Assembly: GCA_945907245.1 (NCBI GenBank)
Contig: CAMDTB010000002.1
Coordinates: forward strand, 27,991 to 91,990
DNA: 64,000 nt
Reading direction: 5' to 3'
Source: Rhizobium sp. Q54
Lineage (GTDB): Bacteria > Pseudomonadota > Alphaproteobacteria > SMXS01
This document shows positions 61,661 through 64,000 of this stretch, piece by piece (within the stretch, counting starts at the first letter, position 1; each line of letters begins with the position of its first letter). The translations under genes were made by a program, and so were the position numbers. The notes beneath the pieces were generated by a model. That model did no database searches. It was not told where the DNA came from and saw only the letters and a program-made list of their open reading frames with translations.

Positions 61661-63016
61661 ATGTCAGCCGTTCTTGAAGACACCACGCCCGCCCACCTGC
61701 TGGGCAATGGACGACCGGTTACCAGCGAGCAGACCCTCACCGACCTGAAAGTGACGGGAACCATTCCCGCCGAGCTCGATGGCCGCTATGTGCGCGCTGG
61801 CGCCAATCCGTTCACGGGCAAGAGCGATCATCCGTTCCTGGGCGACGGCATGTTGCACGGCGTCCGGTTGCGCGACGGCAAGGCACAGTGGTACCGCAAC
61901 CGCTATGTGCAAACGCCGTTCATCCGGAACCCGACCCTGAACATCTTCGATCCGGCCGTGGCGATGGACATGACGGCATCGAAGGCCAACACCCACGTAA
62001 TCGGACATGCGGGCAAGATTCTGGCGCTGGAGGAAGGCCACTTTCCCTACGAGCTGGACGGCGACCTGAACACGGTCGGGCCGACCGACTTCAACGGCGT
62101 CCTCAAGGGGTCGTTCACGGCGCACCCGAAGATCTGCCCGGTCACCGGCGAATTGCTGGCCTTCGGCTACTCGGCGTTCCCGCCCTTCCTGCGCTATCTG
62201 CGCGTCTCGGCCGACGGCAAGCTGGTGCAGACCGAGAACATCACCGTCGGCGGCCCGACGATGATGCACGACTTCAACATCACTCGGAACCACGTCATCT
62301 TCATGGACCTGCCGGCCGTCTTCAGCCTCGAGGCGGCGATGAAAGGCGAACTGCCGATCCGGTGGGACGATAACTACCCCGCCCGCATCGGCGTCATGCC
62401 GCGCAATGGCACCGACGCCGACGTCGTGTGGTACGACATCAACCCATGCTACGTCTTCCACCCGATGAACGCCTACGAGGACGGCGACAAGATCGTCATC
62501 GACGTCGCCCGCTTCGACTATATCTGGCGCACCTCGGCCATGGACTTTCCCAATCCCATGCTGTGGCGCTGGACGATCGACACCAGGAAGGGAACCGTCC
62601 ACGAGGAACAGGTGGACGACCGCCCGGCGGAGTTCCCGCGCGTCGCCGACAGCGTCGTCGGCCTCAAGCATCGCTACGGATACGTGATGCGGATGGGACA
62701 GGGAGGGCTGGCCGGCGATTCCGGAAAGACCTCCGGCGGCATCCGCAAGTACGACCGGGAGGCCGGCACCTATTCCGACATCGACTTCGGCGTCGGCCGC
62801 CAGGGCGGCGAGCCGGTGTTCGCGCCGTCGGCCAATCCCAAGAGCGAGGATGACGGTTACCTGATGACCTACGTCCACGACGCGGATACGGATACCAGCC
62901 GGCTGGTGATCATGGACGCGGCCTCGATGGATGACACGCCGGTGGCGACGGTCGAGCTGCCGCGGATTCCGAGCGGCTTCCACGGCAGCTGGATCCCCGC
63001 GTCCGTCGTTGCCTGA
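61661..63016 (+). CDS. Carotenoid oxygenase family protein
   Basis: 451 residues from ATG 61661 (GGGGAG 8 bases upstream); the frame open to 61313 is a shadow of the preceding gene. Non-heme iron beta-propeller dioxygenase: four metal His contexts FTAHPKICP, MHDFNITRNHVIFMD, YVFHPMNAYEDG and the C-terminal GFHGSW. Members cleave carotenoids, lignostilbenes or resveratrol-like stilbenes. Substrate not decidable by eye. Followed by a TetR regulator on the same strand and preceded by a palindromic operator. Confidence 0.92.
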   Translation: MSAVLEDTTPAHLLGNGRPVTSEQTLTDLKVTGTIPAELDGRYVRAGANPFTGKSDHPFLGDGMLHGVRLRDGKAQWYRNRYVQTPFIRNPTLNIFDPAVAMDMTASKANTHVIGHAGKILALEEGHFPYELDGDLNTVGPTDFNGVLKGSFTAHPKICPVTGELLAFGYSAFPPFLRYLRVSADGKLVQTENITVGGPTMMHDFNITRNHVIFMDLPAVFSLEAAMKGELPIRWDDNYPARIGVMPRNGTDADVVWYDINPCYVFHPMNAYEDGDKIVIDVARFDYIWRTSAMDFPNPMLWRWTIDTRKGTVHEEQVDDRPAEFPRVADSVVGLKHRYGYVMRMGQGGLAGDSGKTSGGIRKYDREAGTYSDIDFGVGRQGGEPVFAPSANPKSEDDGYLMTYVHDADTDTSRLVIMDAASMDDTPVATVELPRIPSGFHGSWIPASVVA

Positions 63017-63183
63017 TCCGGGCCTAAACCCTTGCCTGTGGCAAGGCATCCGGGATAGACCACCGCGCGGTTCCCGCTAGGGTGCGCGAGCCCATTCCCG
63101 ATCGCGGGGATGGGCTCTTGCGCGTCCTGTAGCGAAGCGCGAACCTGAAATAGTCACGCGCGATATCGACCGGAGCGGAAGGC

Positions 63184-63861
63184 ATGCCAAGGGCGAGGAC
63201 GGCCGAGGAGGTTCAGGCGTTTCGGGACGAGCTTTGTGCCGTGGCGACACGGCGCTTCGCCGCCCTTGGCTATGAAGGCGTCACGATACGCGCCCTGGCG
63301 GCCGAGATCGGCTGCAGTCCGATGACGCCCTACAGCTATTTCAAGGACAAGGAAGCCATCTTCGCGGCCGTGAGGGCCTCGGCCTTTGAACGCCTTGCCG
63401 ACGCGTGCGAGGTGGCGGCCGCGAGCACCACGGGCGACCGCGAGCGGGCCGAGGTTCTTGCCCGCGCCTATCTGAACTTCGCCGTCTCGGAGCCGGACGC
63501 CTACAAGATCATGTTCGAGCTGTCCCAGCCCGATGAGCATGCCTATCCGGAAGTGGTCGAACAGGTCGAGCGCTGCCGGCAGTTCATGGCGCAGCCGACC
63601 GAGATCCTGGTGCGCGAAGGCATCCTCGAGGGAGATCCGAAAAAGCTATCACAGCTGTTCTGGGCGGGTATCCACGGCGTCATCGTCCTGCACATGGCCG
63701 GAAAGCTTGTCCCGGGAACCAGCCTGGAAGAGCTCTACGCGATGATGCTGACGGCGCTCACACGCGGTTCCCAGGGCCCGCGATTTCACGAGATCGAATC
63801 CACGGCGACTCCTGGCCACCGCTTGGTAAGCCCTACTTCTTCGGCAGCGCGTAGGCGATGA
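63184..63861 (+). CDS. TetR/AcrR family transcriptional regulator
   Basis: 225 residues. N-terminal HTH: ATRRFAALGYEGVTIRALAA, EIGCSPMTPYSYFKDKEAIF. The ligand-binding C-terminal domain resembles the TetR_C_33-like WHG group. GGAG-rich upstream (GGAGCGGAAGGC). Candidate repressor of the upstream carotenoid oxygenase or of itself. Overlaps the convergent dehydrogenase gene by about 29 bases at its 3' end. Confidence 0.92.
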   Translation: MPRARTAEEVQAFRDELCAVATRRFAALGYEGVTIRALAAEIGCSPMTPYSYFKDKEAIFAAVRASAFERLADACEVAAASTTGDRERAEVLARAYLNFAVSEPDAYKIMFELSQPDEHAYPEVVEQVERCRQFMAQPTEILVREGILEGDPKKLSQLFWAGIHGVIVLHMAGKLVPGTSLEELYAMMLTALTRGSQGPRFHEIESTATPGHRLVSPTSSAARRR

Positions 63862-64000
63862 TGTAGTCGCCGAACGGGCTGGACAGCGCCGCGTGGCCGC
63901 CGGCGGCGATCACCACGAACTGGCGGCCGCTTGCCGGCGAGATGTAGGTCATCGGCGTGGCGTGTCCGCCGACCGGGAGCCGTGCCTTCCACAACAAATC
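63833..64000 (-). CDS. Membrane-bound PQQ-dependent dehydrogenase, C-terminal end only
   Basis: Visible as the last 55 residues before the stop at 63833: LLWKARLPVGGHATPMTYIS, PASGRQFVVIAAGGHAALSS, DYIIAYALPKK. This matches the end of glucose/quinate/shikimate-type PQQ dehydrogenases (GGHG-like turn, propeller closure). The rest lies beyond the window. Confidence 0.85.
   Translation of the reverse strand, partial: DLLWKARLPVGGHATPMTYISPASGRQFVVIAAGGHAALSSPFGDYIIAYALPKK

Overview
The window is a GC-rich chromosomal segment from an alphaproteobacterium, probably a Rhodospirillales-like or related free-living lineage. The evidence is the alphaproteobacterial gene neighbourhoods (guaB-rsmB-guaA; gyrA-coaD-two cyclophilins followed by queA and tgt; yajC with Mth938-like and NDUFAF6-like genes), the protein sequences themselves, and tRNA genes with encoded CCA ends. 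No rRNA operon, CRISPR array, transposase, integrase or plasmid/phage replication gene was found. Species cannot be named from this sequence.

Layout. 1-1.3 kb: the end of a VapC-type PIN toxin and a DUF3883 protein. 1.4-7.7 kb: core genes on the minus strand (ppx-rlmE, then guaB-rsmB-guaA) for purine synthesis, rRNA methylation and polyphosphate or (p)ppGpp metabolism. 7.8-10.5 kb: tRNA-Gln, a DxD glycosyltransferase-like protein and an NCS2 purine permease. 10.7-12.1 kb: a frameshifted ATPase and a complete VapBC module. 12.1-21.5 kb: SDR, acyl-CoA desaturase, a TAXI-type TRAP transporter (fused permease plus binding protein), prfC, a MAPEG protein, an exported Hcp-like protein and another SDR. 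21.7-27.7 kb: tRNA-Lys followed by an accessory stretch of small and catabolic genes and a frameshifted hemerythrin. 27.7-32.0 kb: an ABC exporter, a class I glutamine amidotransferase and an ATP-grasp protein. 32.0-33.2 kb: a conspicuous AT-rich two-gene cassette preceded by a ten-G tract. 33.2-38.0 kb: a luciferase-like oxidoreductase, an EAL-CBS-GGDEF protein and a frameshifted M23 peptidase with C-terminal repeats. 38.0-44.2 kb: MBL-fold, SDR, acyl-CoA synthetase, tgt, SDR and LLM genes. 44.4-50.6 kb: queA, DUF2239, two cyclophilins, coaD and gyrA. 50.8-56.6 kb: DUF4139, ssb/uvrA with a probable SOS box, and a second complete VapBC. 56.7-64.0 kb: trmFO, NDUFAF6-like, PuuD-like, NDUFAF3-like, yajC, DUF815 ATPase, carotenoid oxygenase, a TetR regulator and the tail of a PQQ dehydrogenase.

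Themes. Housekeeping blocks alternate with single accessory genes inserted between genes that are usually adjacent: the queA/tgt pair is split, and secD/secF are missing from the yajC neighbourhood. Toxin-antitoxin content is high (three PIN toxins). Four SDRs, two LLM monooxygenases, an acyl-CoA synthetase, a carotenoid-cleavage-type oxygenase and a TAXI TRAP importer point to catabolism of organic acids or aromatic/terpenoid compounds. Three genes carry frameshifts, two of them at short G or C runs; these are either young pseudogenes or base-calling errors. The best candidate for something undescribed is the AT-rich two-gene membrane/soluble cassette at 32.19-33.11 kb, but its function cannot be read from sequence alone.
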